Part shown: positions 35,773 to 45,465 of the stretch, piece by piece
Numbering within the stretch: position 1 is the first letter of the stretch
Layout: each line of letters starts with the position of its first letter
Assembly: GCF_007096355.1 (NCBI RefSeq)
Contig: NZ_VKDF01000005.1
Location: forward strand, 186,001-250,000
Source of the DNA: Paracoccus sp. M683
GTDB taxonomy: Bacteria > Pseudomonadota > Alphaproteobacteria > Rhodobacterales > Rhodobacteraceae
Direction: 5' to 3'
Length of the DNA: 64,000 nucleotides
Translations under genes and position numbers: made by a program
Notes under the pieces: generated by a model
What the model was told of the DNA's origin: nothing
Database searches by the model: none
What the model saw: only the letters and a program-made list of their open reading frames with translations

Positions 35773-37761
35773 ATGGCGACAGAGGCAACGGGCGGGCTGA
35801 ACCCCGTCGAGGCATTTGCGATGGTCGGCGTGGCCGGGGTCGCCGCGCAATGGCTGGCCTGGCGGTTTCGGTTGCCCGCCATCGTGCTGATGCTGGCGGC
35901 GGGGCTGATACTGGGCCCGGTCACCGGAATTTTCGTGCCATCGCGCGATATCGGCAGTCTGGTGCAGCCGATGATCTCGCTCGCGGTTGCGGTGATCCTG
36001 TTCGAGGGTGGGCTGACGCTGAGTTTCAAGAAACTGGCCGATGCGCGCCCGGCAGTCAGGCGGCTGGTCTATGTCGGCGCCCCCTTGGGCTGGCTGTTCT
36101 CGACGCTGGCGCTGGCCTATGGCGCCGGGCTCAGCTGGGAATCCTCGATCGTCTTTGGCGGCATCATGATCGTGACAGGCCCGACCGTGATCGCGCCGTT
36201 GCTGCGCCAGGCCAGGCTGCACACGAGGCCCGCGCAAATCCTGCAATGGGAGGCGATCGTCAACGACCCGATCGGCGCGCTGGCGGCGGTTCTGGCAGTG
36301 GGGCTGGTGACGGTCGCCTATAGCGATCTGCCGGTTTCCTCGGCTCTTGGGCATTTCGGGCTGGGGATCGGCTTTGCCTTTGCCTGCGGGCTTGCGGGTG
36401 GCTGGATGATCGTCTCGGCCTTCCGCCGGGGCTGGGTGCCCGAATACATGAAGGTGCCGCTGCTGTTCGTCAGCGTGCTGGCCGTCTTTGCCGTGTCGGA
36501 TTCGATCCTGCATGAAAGCGGCTTGCTGGCCGTGACGGTGATGGGCCTGTTCATCGCCAATGCCGATCTGCCCAGCTATCACGAGCTGCACCGCTTCAAG
36601 GAACATGCCACGATCCTGCTGGTCTCGGGCGTGTTCATCCTGCTGGCGGCCAGCGTCAAGTTCGAGACCCTGGCCCAGTTGAACTGGTGGCGCGCGGGGC
36701 TGTTTGTCGTGCTGGTCATCGGCGTGGCGCGTCCGCTGACGGTGCTGATCTCGCTGATCGGGACCAACCTGACATGGAATGAAAAGCTGCTGATCGCCAT
36801 GACCGGCCCGCGTGGTGTGGTGCTGGTCGCCGTGTCCGGCGTCTTTGCCGAGCGGCTGGTGGCCATCGGCATCGAGGATGGCGGGCTGATCGCGCCGCTG
36901 GCCTTCGTGCTGGTGCTGGCCACGGTGGTGCTGCACGGCTTCACCCTGGCGCCGGTGGCGCGGCGGCTTGGGCTGACCTCGGGCGAGAAGCCGGGGCTGC
37001 TGATCGTGGGCGGATCGCTGTTTGCCACCGGGCTGGCCAAGGCGCTGGAAAATGCCGATGTGAACGTGCTGGTCACCGATGCCAACCGCGACCGGCTGCG
37101 CACCGCGCGGGCTGCGGGGGTGCCGGTCTTTGACGGCGACATCCTCGGCGAGGCGGCCGAGCATAATGTCGAGTTCATCGCCTTTTCAGCCATCCTCGCC
37201 GCCTCGGACAATGATGCCTATAACACGCTGGTGGCGACCGATCTTGGCCCGGAATTCGGCCGCGATTCCATCTGGCAGGTCGCGCGCCACAAAGAGGACC
37301 GCGCCCGCTATGCCCTGCCCAGCCAGTTGGGCGGCCAGCCAATCACCGGCAACCGCACGCTGGCGCAATATCTGGAACTGCTGGCGGGCGGCTGGATCTT
37401 CCGCACCACGCGCCTGACCGAGGAATATACCTTGCAGGACTGGCGTGCCGCGCGTGAAGGTGCGATCCCGCTGGTGGTGGTGCAGGACGGGCAGTTGCGC
37501 TTTGTCGATGATGCCGAAAAGCTGGACGGAAAGGCCGGGATGCGCATCGTCTCGCTGATGCCGCCCGAGGTGGCCGAGAAAATCCGCCAGGAAAACGAGG
37601 CCCAGACCGAGATGAAGGACAAGGCCCGCCAGATCGCCCGCGAAGAGGCCGAGGCGGCCCGCGAGGCACAAGAGGCCGAGACCGGCGGCGGCCAGGGCGG
37701 CGGCGCACCGGGCGATGGGCGGGACGATCCCGATCTGGTGCGGAACACCGGCGAGGCCTAG
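35773..37761 (+). CDS. CPA1-type sodium/proton antiporter with C-terminal nucleotide-binding domain
   Basis: This 662-residue protein has about 12 membrane segments in the first 400 residues, with the antiporter motifs LILGPVTGIFVPSRDIG, AVAVILFEGGLTLSF, IVTGPTVIAPLLRQARL and IVNDPIGALAAVLA (the conserved Asp of the ion site). After residue about 410 a Rossmann-like TrkA-N domain follows (LLIVGGSLFATGLAKALENA, then VTDANRDRLRTAR), which can regulate transport in response to nucleotides. The C-terminal end is rich in charged residues and glycine. It should exchange Na+ or K+ for H+ at the inner membrane. It starts after an AGGAAAG ribosome site. Confidence 0.88.
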   Translation: MATEATGGLNPVEAFAMVGVAGVAAQWLAWRFRLPAIVLMLAAGLILGPVTGIFVPSRDIGSLVQPMISLAVAVILFEGGLTLSFKKLADARPAVRRLVYVGAPLGWLFSTLALAYGAGLSWESSIVFGGIMIVTGPTVIAPLLRQARLHTRPAQILQWEAIVNDPIGALAAVLAVGLVTVAYSDLPVSSALGHFGLGIGFAFACGLAGGWMIVSAFRRGWVPEYMKVPLLFVSVLAVFAVSDSILHESGLLAVTVMGLFIANADLPSYHELHRFKEHATILLVSGVFILLAASVKFETLAQLNWWRAGLFVVLVIGVARPLTVLISLIGTNLTWNEKLLIAMTGPRGVVLVAVSGVFAERLVAIGIEDGGLIAPLAFVLVLATVVLHGFTLAPVARRLGLTSGEKPGLLIVGGSLFATGLAKALENADVNVLVTDANRDRLRTARAAGVPVFDGDILGEAAEHNVEFIAFSAILAASDNDAYNTLVATDLGPEFGRDSIWQVARHKEDRARYALPSQLGGQPITGNRTLAQYLELLAGGWIFRTTRLTEEYTLQDWRAAREGAIPLVVVQDGQLRFVDDAEKLDGKAGMRIVSLMPPEVAEKIRQENEAQTEMKDKARQIAREEAEAAREAQEAETGGGQGGGAPGDGRDDPDLVRNTGEA

Positions 37762-37874
37762 CGAACCGCTGGCGTTCGCCTTGGCGGGATAACCGGGTCA
37801 GGTCGAATTGCGGCCCCTGTTGACCTTTGGGGGTGGGCGGCGTTAACCCGCAGTCAGATTTCAGGAAGCGCATG

Positions 37875-39617
37875 ATGAACCTTTTCTCCGATATCCGTGC
37901 CCGCGTGCTTGATGGGTTGACGCAGATGGTGGCGGCGGGCGAGCTGCCTTCGGGCCTTGATTTTGGCAATGTCACGGTCGAGCCGCCGCGCGATGCGGCC
38001 CATGGCGACATGGCCACGAATGCCGCGATGGTTCTGGCCAAGCCTGCTGGCATGAAGCCGCGCGACATTGCCGAAAAACTGGCCGCGCGGCTGACCGATG
38101 ATCGGATTACCAGCGCCGAGGTGGCGGGGCCGGGATTCCTGAACCTGCGGCTGGCACCGGCGGTCTGGCATCAGGTCGTGGCCTCGGCCCTGCAATCGGG
38201 CGCGGATTTCGGGCGCTCGGACGCGGGCGCGCGCGAGAAGGTGAATGTCGAGTTTGTCAGCGCCAACCCGACGGGCCCGATGCATGTGGGCCATGTGCGC
38301 GGCGCGGTGTTTGGCGACGCGCTGGCCAGCCTGCTGGATTTCGCGGGCTTCGACGTGACGCGCGAATATTACATCAATGATGGCGGGGCGCAGGTCGATG
38401 TGCTGGCCCGGTCCGCCTATGAACGCTACCGCGAGGCCAACGGGCTAGAGCCGAAGATCGCCGAGGGGCTGTATCCCGGCGATTACCTGATTCCGGTCGG
38501 TGAGGCGCTGAAGGCGAAATACGGAACCAGCCTGATCGACAAGCCGGAACAGGACTGGCTGGTTGAAATCCGCGAATTTGCCACCGAGGCGATGATGGAC
38601 ATGATCCGGCAGGATCTGGCCATGCTGGGCGTCACCATGGATGTCTATTCCAGCGAAAAGGCACTGTATGGCACCGGCAAGATCGAGGCGGCGATTGCCC
38701 GGCTGGAAGCCGCCGGCCTGATCTATACCGGCACGCTGGAGCCGCCAAAGGGCAAGCTGCCCGAGGATTGGGAAGCGCGCGAACAGGTGCTGTTCCGCTC
38801 GACCGAGTTTGGCGACGATCAGGACCGGCCGATCCAGAAATCCGATGGAAGCTGGACCTATTTCGCGCCCGATATCGCCTATCACTTCGACAAGGTCGAA
38901 CGTGGCTTTGATCAGCTGATCGACGTGCTGGGCGCCGATCACGGCGGTTACGTCAAGCGTTTGCAGGCCGTGGTCAAGGCGCTGTCAAATGGCCGCGTGC
39001 CGCTGGACGCCAAGCTGGTGCAACTGGTCAAGCTGTTCAAGAACGGCGAGCCCTTCAAGATGTCCAAGCGCGCGGGCACATTCGTTACGCTGCGTGATGT
39101 GGTGGACGAGGCGGGGCCGGACGTGACCCGCTTCATCATGCTGACACGCAAGAACGACGCGGCGCTGGATTTCGATTTCGCCAAAGTGCTGGAACAGTCC
39201 AAGGACAACCCGGTCTGGTATGTGCAATATGCCAATGCGCGGGTGAACTCGGTCCTGCGGCGGGCGGCGGAAATGGGCGTCGATACCTCGGATGCGGCGC
39301 TGGCGCGTGCCGATCTGGCCCGTCTGGGTCACGAGGCCGAGCTGGACCTGGCCCGGAAAGTTGCAGAATGGCCACGGCTGGTCGAACATGCCGCCCGCGC
39401 GCATGAGCCGCATCGCGTGGCGTTTTTCCTTTACGACATCGCCTCGGCGCTGCATTCGCTGTGGAACCGCGGCAATGACGAGGTCACGCTGCGCTTTGTC
39501 CAGGATGGCGATAAGGACACAACCGCCGCAAAAATCGCATTGGTTCGGGCGGTTGGCGTTGTCATTTCATCCGGTCTGGGTATCCTTGGCGTGAATCCGG
39601 TGGAAGAAATGCGCTGA
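37875..39617 (+). CDS. argS: Arginyl-tRNA synthetase
   Basis: ArgS charges tRNA-Arg. Of two adjacent ATGs (37872 and 37875), the second is better spaced from the ribosome site AGGAAG and gives 580 residues starting [20 protein letters not shown]. The class I signature HIGH appears as HVGH in [17 protein letters not shown], and KMSKS as [10 protein letters not shown]. The anticodon-binding DALR region (about 460-580) contains [10 protein letters not shown] and ends NPVEEMR. It is followed by the SPOR-domain protein and nagZ, an order seen in Rhodobacterales. Confidence 0.96.
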   Translation: MNLFSDIRARVLDGLTQMVAAGELPSGLDFGNVTVEPPRDAAHGDMATNAAMVLAKPAGMKPRDIAEKLAARLTDDRITSAEVAGPGFLNLRLAPAVWHQVVASALQSGADFGRSDAGAREKVNVEFVSANPTGPMHVGHVRGAVFGDALASLLDFAGFDVTREYYINDGGAQVDVLARSAYERYREANGLEPKIAEGLYPGDYLIPVGEALKAKYGTSLIDKPEQDWLVEIREFATEAMMDMIRQDLAMLGVTMDVYSSEKALYGTGKIEAAIARLEAAGLIYTGTLEPPKGKLPEDWEAREQVLFRSTEFGDDQDRPIQKSDGSWTYFAPDIAYHFDKVERGFDQLIDVLGADHGGYVKRLQAVVKALSNGRVPLDAKLVQLVKLFKNGEPFKMSKRAGTFVTLRDVVDEAGPDVTRFIMLTRKNDAALDFDFAKVLEQSKDNPVWYVQYANARVNSVLRRAAEMGVDTSDAALARADLARLGHEAELDLARKVAEWPRLVEHAARAHEPHRVAFFLYDIASALHSLWNRGNDEVTLRFVQDGDKDTTAAKIALVRAVGVVISSGLGILGVNPVEEMR

Positions 39618-39689
39618 ATACAGGTGCCGCCGCCGGGCTGATGAGAGCAGTCAATGGTAATGCCGGATCAACCGGCGGACAGGCAGGCT

Positions 39690-40880
39690 ATGGCAGTGAT
39701 GGATTTCCGCGATGGCGGGCATGTATTTTCGCGTGGCGACAAGCGGCGCGAACTTTCCTATCAGGACGAATTCGATGACGGCTACGGGCCAGACGAATCG
39801 CAATTCGCGGCCAGTCCGGGTGGCGACGGCCTGTCGGTGCGAATCGCCCGCCTGACGCATTATGTGGGCGCGCTGGTTTCGGTCGCGCTGATGGTCGGGT
39901 TGATGGCCTGGGGCTGGCAGCTGATGATGCGCGATGTCTCGGGCGTGCCGGTCATCAAGGCGGTGGCCGGGGACGCGCGCACCACGCCCGATGATCCGGG
40001 CGGCGAACTGACGGGCCATACCGGATTTGCCGTCAATACCGTTTCGGGTGGCGCGCAGGAACAGGCGGTCCAGCAGGTCGGTATCGCACCGGCCGCGACC
40101 GGGCTGGACGATGGCGATGTCGCCATGGGCCAGTTGGGCGCGACGGCGCGCGAACCTGCATCCGCATCCGAGGCCCCGCTGGATTTCGGCGGCGAGGCCG
40201 TGATCGCCATGCAGGACAGCGAGGCCGCGGCCGCCCGTGCCGCCGCCGAGGCCGAGGCTTTGGCCGAACAGCAGCGCCAGCAGGCGCTTGCCGAAGCCGC
40301 GCTGGCCGAGCAACAGGTTGCCGCCGCCGTGTCCGACGCGCCTGCCGCCGAAGGCGCCGTGACCAGCGTTGTGACCGATGAAACTGGCGCCCCTGCCCAG
40401 GCCGAGGCGATCCGCGAGGCGCTGACGCAGGCGCAGCAGACCGCAGGCGCGGGCAAGCTGGCCGTGTCGACCCGTCCGGTTCCGCGCCCCCGCCATACCA
40501 CTGTCGCAGCCGCGCCTGCCGCAGCCCCGGTGCAGGCGGCTGCCGCCACCGATGCGCCCGCCCGCCGCCCCGAGGCCGCAATGGCCGCATCCGAGGCCGA
40601 GGCGCAACGGCCGGTGCAGGCTCAGGTCGCATCGGGCTCGCAAGTGGTTCAGATCGGTGCCTTTGACAGCAATGCCATCGCCGAAAGCGAATGGGGCCGG
40701 GTGTCGGGCAAGTTCGGCTCGCTTTTCTCGGGCAAGGGTCAGCTGATCCAGCAGCATCAGGTCAATGGCCGCACGTTCTGGCGGCTGCGCGTGGCCGGCT
40801 TTGATTCGCGGGCCGATGCGCAGGCCTTCTGCGCCCAGCTGAAAGCTGGCGGCACCGACTGCATCGCCACCGCGCAATGA
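39690..40880 (+). CDS. SPOR-domain membrane protein
   Basis: The protein is 396 residues with the start at the ATG at 39690 (MAVMDFRDGGHVFSRGDKRR); an upstream ATG at 39654 in the same frame would add 12 residues. One membrane segment lies near residues 55-75 (VGALVSVALMVGLMAWGWQL). A long Ala/Glu/Gln-rich periplasmic linker follows (with EAAAARAAAEAEALAEQQ), then a C-terminal SPOR domain (about 320-396: VVQIGAFDSNAIAESEWGRV and AQAFCAQLKAGG). SPOR domains bind denuded peptidoglycan at the septum, so a cell-division role is likely. The stop overlaps the nagZ start (ATGA). Confidence 0.86.
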   Translation: MAVMDFRDGGHVFSRGDKRRELSYQDEFDDGYGPDESQFAASPGGDGLSVRIARLTHYVGALVSVALMVGLMAWGWQLMMRDVSGVPVIKAVAGDARTTPDDPGGELTGHTGFAVNTVSGGAQEQAVQQVGIAPAATGLDDGDVAMGQLGATAREPASASEAPLDFGGEAVIAMQDSEAAAARAAAEAEALAEQQRQQALAEAALAEQQVAAAVSDAPAAEGAVTSVVTDETGAPAQAEAIREALTQAQQTAGAGKLAVSTRPVPRPRHTTVAAAPAAAPVQAAAATDAPARRPEAAMAASEAEAQRPVQAQVASGSQVVQIGAFDSNAIAESEWGRVSGKFGSLFSGKGQLIQQHQVNGRTFWRLRVAGFDSRADAQAFCAQLKAGGTDCIATAQ

Positions 40881-41881
40881 GCCACAGCGCAACCATCCTC
40901 GGCGGTATCGCCGGGGCTGAACTGACATCGGCCGAGCGGGATTTCTTCCGCTCGGCCGATCCTTGGGGCTTCATCCTTTTTGGTCGCAACGTCGCCGATC
41001 CTGAACAGCTGCGCCGCCTGACCGGCGATCTGCGTGATGCGGTGGGCCGCGATGCGGTGATCACCATCGACCAGGAAGGCGGGCGGGTGCAGCGGATGCG
41101 CGCGCCGCATTGGGCCGAATGGGTGCCGCCGCTGGATCAGGCCGGTGCCGGCGAACGCGCGATGTGGCTGCGCTATCGCCTGATCGGGGCCGAATTGCGC
41201 GCGGTCGGCATCGACAGCGATTGCGCGCCGACGCTGGATGTGGCGCAGGCCGATACGCATCCTTTCCTGCGCAACCGTTGCCTGGGCGAGGATCCCGCCA
41301 CCGTCGCCCGTCTTGGCCGCGCCGTGGCCGACGGGCTGCTGGCGGCGGGTGTTCTGCCGGTGATGAAGCATATGCCGGGCCATGGCCGGGCCGTGGCCGA
41401 CAGCCACAAGGATCTGCCGACCGTCACCGCCAGCTTGCAGGACCTGGATGCCGTCGATTTCGCGCCGTTCCGCGCGCTGGCCGATCTGCCCATGGCGATG
41501 ACCGCGCATATCCGCTTTGCCGCGCTGGATGATGCGCCGGCAACGGCCTCGGCCAAGATGGTGGGGATCATCCGCGACCGCATCGGCTTTGGCGGCCTGT
41601 TGATGAGCGATGACATCACCATGAACGCGCTGCCCGGCAGCCATGCCGAACGCGCCGCCGCCACCATCGCGGCCGGTTGCGATCTGGTGCTGCATTGCAA
41701 TGCCACCATCGCCCAGATGGAGCTTGTGGTTGCCGCAGCCGGCGCGATGGGCACCGATGCCACCCGCCGCGCCGATGCCGCGCTGGCGATGCGCCATGCG
41801 CCGGATGCGGTGGATCAGGCTGCGCTGATGGCCGAATATCGCGAACTGGTGCCGCAGGCGGCTGGATCAGCCATTGCTTGA
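40877..41881 (+). CDS. nagZ: Beta-N-acetylhexosaminidase NagZ
   Basis: NagZ removes N-acetylglucosamine from muropeptides in the cytoplasm during peptidoglycan recycling. This 334-residue glycoside hydrolase family 3 protein begins MSHSATILGGIAGAELTSAE. The motifs are GFILFGRNVADPEQL, the conserved IDQEGGRVQRM, the active-site loop KHMPGHGRAVADSH and the nucleophile aspartate in LMSDDITMNALPG. The ATG overlaps the SPOR gene stop, so the two are coupled. The lytic transglycosylase at 8336-8971 would release the kind of fragments it processes. Confidence 0.94.
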   Translation: MSHSATILGGIAGAELTSAERDFFRSADPWGFILFGRNVADPEQLRRLTGDLRDAVGRDAVITIDQEGGRVQRMRAPHWAEWVPPLDQAGAGERAMWLRYRLIGAELRAVGIDSDCAPTLDVAQADTHPFLRNRCLGEDPATVARLGRAVADGLLAAGVLPVMKHMPGHGRAVADSHKDLPTVTASLQDLDAVDFAPFRALADLPMAMTAHIRFAALDDAPATASAKMVGIIRDRIGFGGLLMSDDITMNALPGSHAERAAATIAAGCDLVLHCNATIAQMELVVAAAGAMGTDATRRADAALAMRHAPDAVDQAALMAEYRELVPQAAGSAIA

Positions 41882-41935
41882 CTTGCAGCCCGGATGGGCC
41901 GACCCTGTCGGCCTGTCCTGCTTGCGGTGGCTGCC

Positions 41936-42766
41936 ATGTCCCGAACCGGAAAAGATGTTCCCTATCTGAAGCCCGTGCCCGATGGCGCCGGGGCGTCGGA
42001 TGACGATTTCGATGCGGTTTCCGCCCGCCGCGCGGAAGAGGCGCTGATTGTCGATGTCGAGGGTTTCGAAGGCCCGCTGGATCTGCTGCTGACGCTGTCG
42101 CGCACGCAGAAGGTCGATCTGATGAAGATCTCGGTTCTGAAACTGGCCGAGCAATATCTGGCTTTCGTCGAACAGGCCCGCAAGCTGCGCATCGAACTGG
42201 CCGCCGATTATCTGGTCATGGCGGCATGGCTGGCCTTCCTTAAATCGCGGCTGCTGCTTCCCCCCGACCCCGAGGCCGAGGGCCCGTCGGCCGAGGATAT
42301 GGCCGCGCATCTGGCATTTCAGCTTGAACGGTTGCAAGCGATGCGTCAGGCCGCAAGCCGGTTGATGGGCCGCGACAGGCTGGGGCAAAGCCGGTTTCAG
42401 CGTGGTGCGCCCGAAACGGTGGCTCGCAAACGCCGGACCGAATATCAGGCCGGGCTGATCGACCTGATGCGGGCCTATGCCCGGCTTAAGACAAAGGATG
42501 AGTTTCGCCCCTATGCCTTTGACCGCAAGGGCGTTTTCACCATGGAGCAGGCGCTTGAACGGGTCCGCAAGCTGATCGGCTTTGCCGGCGATTGGACCGA
42601 ACTGGCCGATTTTCTGCCCGATGGCTGGGAAACCGACCCGGCGCGCCGTCGATCCGCCACGGCCGCCACCTTTGCTGCCACGCTGGAACTGGCGCGGCAG
42701 GGGCAGCTGGAATTGAAGCAGGACGGGACATTTTCCCCGATAACCATAAGGCGCAGGCCGAATTAA
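41936..42766 (+). CDS. scpA: Segregation and condensation protein A
   Basis: ScpA is the kleisin of the SMC-ScpAB complex that condenses and separates chromosomes. The ATG at 41936 gives 276 residues; an ATG at 41894 is an alternative that would add 14 residues. The N-terminal part has the conserved VEGFEGPLDLLLTLSRTQKV and DLMKISVLKLAEQYL, followed by the AAWLAFLKSRLLLPP helix. The C-terminal winged helix contains FTMEQALERVRKLI. It is followed at once by scpB, whose GTG starts 1 base after the scpA stop, the standard arrangement. Confidence 0.93.
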   Translation: MSRTGKDVPYLKPVPDGAGASDDDFDAVSARRAEEALIVDVEGFEGPLDLLLTLSRTQKVDLMKISVLKLAEQYLAFVEQARKLRIELAADYLVMAAWLAFLKSRLLLPPDPEAEGPSAEDMAAHLAFQLERLQAMRQAASRLMGRDRLGQSRFQRGAPETVARKRRTEYQAGLIDLMRAYARLKTKDEFRPYAFDRKGVFTMEQALERVRKLIGFAGDWTELADFLPDGWETDPARRRSATAATFAATLELARQGQLELKQDGTFSPITIRRRPN

Positions 42767-43474
42767 GTGAGTGCAGTGAGTGAATTGAGCGAGATCGAGG
42801 GCAACCCCGAACCCACAGGCGACGATATCGACCCGGCAGAGTTTCCTCCGCCGCCGATCGAGGTGCAGGAACGCATGGTCGAGGCGCTGTTATTTGCCTC
42901 GTCACAGCCCATGTCTGTGCGCGAACTGGCCGCGCGGATGCCCCATGGCTGCGACCCGGCCGAGGCTGTGCGACAGCTGGTCGCGCGCTATCAGGGCCGG
43001 GGCGTGATGGTGGAAAAGACCGGCGATGCCTGGGCCTTCCGCACCGCGCCCGACATGTCTTTCCTCATGCAGACCGAAACGGTCGAACAACGCCGCCTGT
43101 CGCGCGCAGCGACCGAAACGCTGGCCATCATCGCCTATCACCAGCCGGTGACGCGGGCCGAGATCGAGGAGATCAGGGGCGTTGCCGTGTCGCGCGGCAC
43201 GCTGGATCAGCTGATCGAGATGGAATGGGTGCGCATGGGCCGCCGCCGGATGACGCCGGGCCGCCCTGCGACATTCGTGGTGACAGAGACTTTCCTTGAT
43301 CATTTCGGCCTGGAATCGGCCCGCGATCTGCCTGGACTGTCCGAATTGCGCGCTGCCGGGCTGCTGGACAGCCGGGTGCCAAGCGACGGGCTTCAGGTGC
43401 CTCTTGCAATGCGCGAGGATGATGATGACATCGACGACGGATCGCCCGCCGACGATCTGTTCGAGGATGAATAG
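42767..43474 (+). CDS. scpB: Segregation and condensation protein B
   Basis: ScpB forms a dimer that binds ScpA in the SMC-ScpAB condensin. The 235 residues begin at the GTG at 42767 (VSAVSELSEIEGNPEPTGDD) immediately after scpA. Two winged-helix domains are visible, with VEALLFASSQPMSVRELAAR and LSRAATETLAIIAYHQPVTR, then the conserved IRGVAVSRGTLDQLIEM and GRPATFVVTETFLDHFGL. The tail is acidic (EDDDDIDDG), typical of alphaproteobacterial ScpB. A small basic protein gene follows 9 bases later. Confidence 0.94.
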   Translation: MSAVSELSEIEGNPEPTGDDIDPAEFPPPPIEVQERMVEALLFASSQPMSVRELAARMPHGCDPAEAVRQLVARYQGRGVMVEKTGDAWAFRTAPDMSFLMQTETVEQRRLSRAATETLAIIAYHQPVTRAEIEEIRGVAVSRGTLDQLIEMEWVRMGRRRMTPGRPATFVVTETFLDHFGLESARDLPGLSELRAAGLLDSRVPSDGLQVPLAMREDDDDIDDGSPADDLFEDE

Positions 43475-43483
43475 GGCACAGGG

Positions 43484-43687
43484 ATGAACGGTTTTCTGAA
43501 CCAGATGATGCGCCGGCTGATCAACATGGTCACCAATCGCGGCATCAACAAAGGCATTGACCATATGGCCCGGCGCGGATCTGGGGGCAAAGCCACGCCG
43601 CAAAGCCGCCAGCAGGCCAAGGCTGCGCGCGAGGCGGTGAAACGCGCCCGACAGGCCGCCCGCATCACCCGGCGCCTGGGGCGTTAG
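43484..43687 (+). CDS. Small basic protein downstream of scpB, 67 aa
   Basis: The ATG at 43484 is preceded by AGGGCACAGGG, 9 bases after the scpB stop, so the gene belongs to the scpAB transcript. It encodes MNGFLNQMMRRLINMVTNRG and a C-terminal half full of Arg and Lys (AREAVKRARQAARITRRLGR). The N-terminal helix is amphipathic. No known domain is recognised. Its strong positive charge and its place next to scpAB suggest DNA or RNA binding, possibly an accessory of SMC-ScpAB. This is inference from context. Confidence 0.68.
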   Translation: MNGFLNQMMRRLINMVTNRGINKGIDHMARRGSGGKATPQSRQQAKAAREAVKRARQAARITRRLGR

Positions 43688-43735
43688 CATCGCGGCCCTG
43701 TTCTGGCGGCCCGATCCGCTTTATGGCTGCCGGCC

Positions 43736-44845
43736 ATGAGCGAAACATTCGAGATATTTCTGGTGGCCACGCCGGGCTTGGAAGCCCCGCTGGCGGCCGA
43801 GGCGGCCGAGTTGGGCTTTCAGCCGGTGATCCAGCCGGGCGGCGTGACCGTTCAGGGCGGCTGGCCCGAGGTCTGGCGCGCAAATCTGTGGTTGCGCGGG
43901 GCAACGCGGGTGCTGGCCCGGATCGGCAGTTTCCGCGCGCTGCATCTGGCGCAGCTGGACAAGCGGGCGCGCAAGTTTCCCTGGGCCGATACACTGCGCC
44001 CCGATGTGCCGGTGAAGGTCGAGGCGACCACCCGCGCCAGCCGCATCTATCACGCAGGCGCCGTGACCCAACGGATCGAACGCGCCATCGCCGAGGAACT
44101 GGGCGCCCCCATCGCCGCCGATGCGCCGGTCACCATCAAGGTGCGGATCGAGGATGATCTGTGTACGATCAGCGTCGATACCACCGGCGAATCCCTGCAT
44201 AAGCGCGGCCATAAACAGGCCGTCGCCAAGGCCCCCATGCGCGAAACCATGGCCGCCATGTTCCTGCGCGAGATGGGTTTCGATGGCAGTCAGCCGGTGC
44301 TGGACCCGATGTGCGGCTCGGGCACCTTTGTCATCGAGGCGGCCGAGATCGCGACGGGGCTGGCACCCGGCAGATCGCGCGCCTTCGCCTTTCAGCAACT
44401 GGCCAGCTTTGCCGCCGCCCCCTGGCAGGCGATGCGGGACGCGGTGACGCCTCGGCCATCCGGGCTGATCTTCCTTGGCAGCGACCGCGATGCCGGTGCG
44501 ATCCGCATGAGTGGTGAGAATGCCGAACGGGCAGGGGTGGCCGACCATGTCCGCTTTCAGACCAGCCCCATCGCTGATCTTGAACGCCCCATCGGCCCGC
44601 CCGGTCTGGTGATCATCAACCCGCCATATGGTGCGCGGGTCGGCAACAAGGGGCCGCTTTTCGGCCTGCACGCCGCCATGGGCGAGGTGTTTCGCAGCCG
44701 TTTTGCCGGCTGGCGCATCGGTATCGTGACCAGCGAGGGCGGTCTGGCCAAGGCCACCGGGCTGCCGTTTCAGCCGCCCGGTCCCATCGTGGCGCATGGC
44801 GGGTTGAAGGTGCGGCTGTGGCAAACGGGGCCGCTGCCCGGTTAG
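43736..44845 (+). CDS. THUMP-domain RNA methyltransferase, RlmL/Trm14-like
   Basis: This 369-residue protein begins MSETFEIFLVATPGLEAPLA. An N-terminal THUMP region (about 45-160: NLWLRGATRVLARIGSFRAL, then HKRGHKQAVAKAPMRE) is followed by a class I methyltransferase domain, with the SAM-binding LDPMCGSGTFVIEAAEIA and the catalytic NPPY in IINPPYGARVG. These enzymes methylate the guanine N2 of rRNA (m2G2445 of 23S rRNA for RlmL) or tRNA. It lacks the second RlmK domain of E. coli RlmKL, as is common. The terminator hairpin overlaps its stop codon. Confidence 0.9.
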   Translation: MSETFEIFLVATPGLEAPLAAEAAELGFQPVIQPGGVTVQGGWPEVWRANLWLRGATRVLARIGSFRALHLAQLDKRARKFPWADTLRPDVPVKVEATTRASRIYHAGAVTQRIERAIAEELGAPIAADAPVTIKVRIEDDLCTISVDTTGESLHKRGHKQAVAKAPMRETMAAMFLREMGFDGSQPVLDPMCGSGTFVIEAAEIATGLAPGRSRAFAFQQLASFAAAPWQAMRDAVTPRPSGLIFLGSDRDAGAIRMSGENAERAGVADHVRFQTSPIADLERPIGPPGLVIINPPYGARVGNKGPLFGLHAAMGEVFRSRFAGWRIGIVTSEGGLAKATGLPFQPPGPIVAHGGLKVRLWQTGPLPG

Positions 44846-44857
44846 GCAGCGGTTTTT
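44831..44857 (+). terminator. Intrinsic terminator overlapping the end of the methyltransferase gene
   Basis: CCGCTGCC-CGGTTA-GGCAGCGG forms a perfect 8-bp stem followed by TTTTT. The stop codon (44843-44845) lies in the loop and the 3' arm. Confidence 0.88.
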
Positions 44858-44869
44858 ACGATCTGATTC

Positions 44870-44891
44870 GGTCCGGCGCGGCGGCCGGACC
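44870..44891 (-). terminator. Hairpin after bamE
   Basis: On the minus strand GGTCCGG and CCGGACC form a perfect 7-bp stem with an 8-base loop, 5 bases past the bamE stop. The following CGAATCAGATC has no T-run, so termination strength is uncertain. Confidence 0.5.
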
Positions 44892-44895
44892 CGGA

Positions 44896-45339
44896 TCAGT
44901 CGATGATCTGGCCGGGATTGAAATTGCCCAGGTTGCCCATCAGCTGCCGAACCAGCGAGATCTCGGTCACGCCCGAATCGGTCACGCGACGCGACAGCAC
45001 GACGATGCGACCGCGTTCCAGGCCAAAGCGCTCGACATTGGCGACGGTGCCGGTGTCTGCGGCAAAGGTGATGGCGACGACCTGGCGGTCGATTTCCTGC
45101 GGCTCATAGGGGCCGTAATGGCGCCAGCGAGAGCCAACGTAATACCAGCCCGACCCGGTCAGCAGTCCTTGCGCACTGGGCCGGCCGATCAGCGTGGGCA
45201 GTTCATCAACGGTGGTTTGGCCGACGACGACCTCGGCCAGATCCAGCTCGGGCGGGACATAGCCGTGATTGCGATAGACAGGCGAGCAGGCGGCAACGGC
45301 CAGAACGGCCACGATCACAAAACGCCGGATGGCTGACAT
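44896..45339 (-). CDS. bamE: Outer membrane assembly factor BamE-like lipoprotein
   Basis: The start is set at the ATG at 45339, giving 147 residues beginning MSAIRRFVIVAVLAVAAC, a lipoprotein signal with acylated Cys18 in VAAC. The mature part carries SmpA/OmlA/BamE-type segments: PELDLAEVVVGQTTVDELPT, LIGRPSAQGLLTGSGWYYVG and ERGRIVVLSRRVTDSGVTE. It acts in the Bam complex that inserts beta-barrel proteins in the outer membrane. It diverges from the DUF177 gene, the usual neighbour pair in this family. Length is somewhat above that of E. coli BamE because of the C-terminal extension. Confidence 0.88.
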   Translation of the reverse strand: MSAIRRFVIVAVLAVAACSPVYRNHGYVPPELDLAEVVVGQTTVDELPTLIGRPSAQGLLTGSGWYYVGSRWRHYGPYEPQEIDRQVVAITFAADTGTVANVERFGLERGRIVVLSRRVTDSGVTEISLVRQLMGNLGNFNPGQIID

Positions 45340-45465
45340 GAAATTTGGTCCCTCTTTTCCGGTCGTTCGGTTGACGCCGCCGACACGGCTTAGCAAACTC
45401 GGCCCCTGCGCTCAAGAATAAGGCGCAAACCGTCCGGCCATGCCGGCGATGTGAAGGACAACGCC

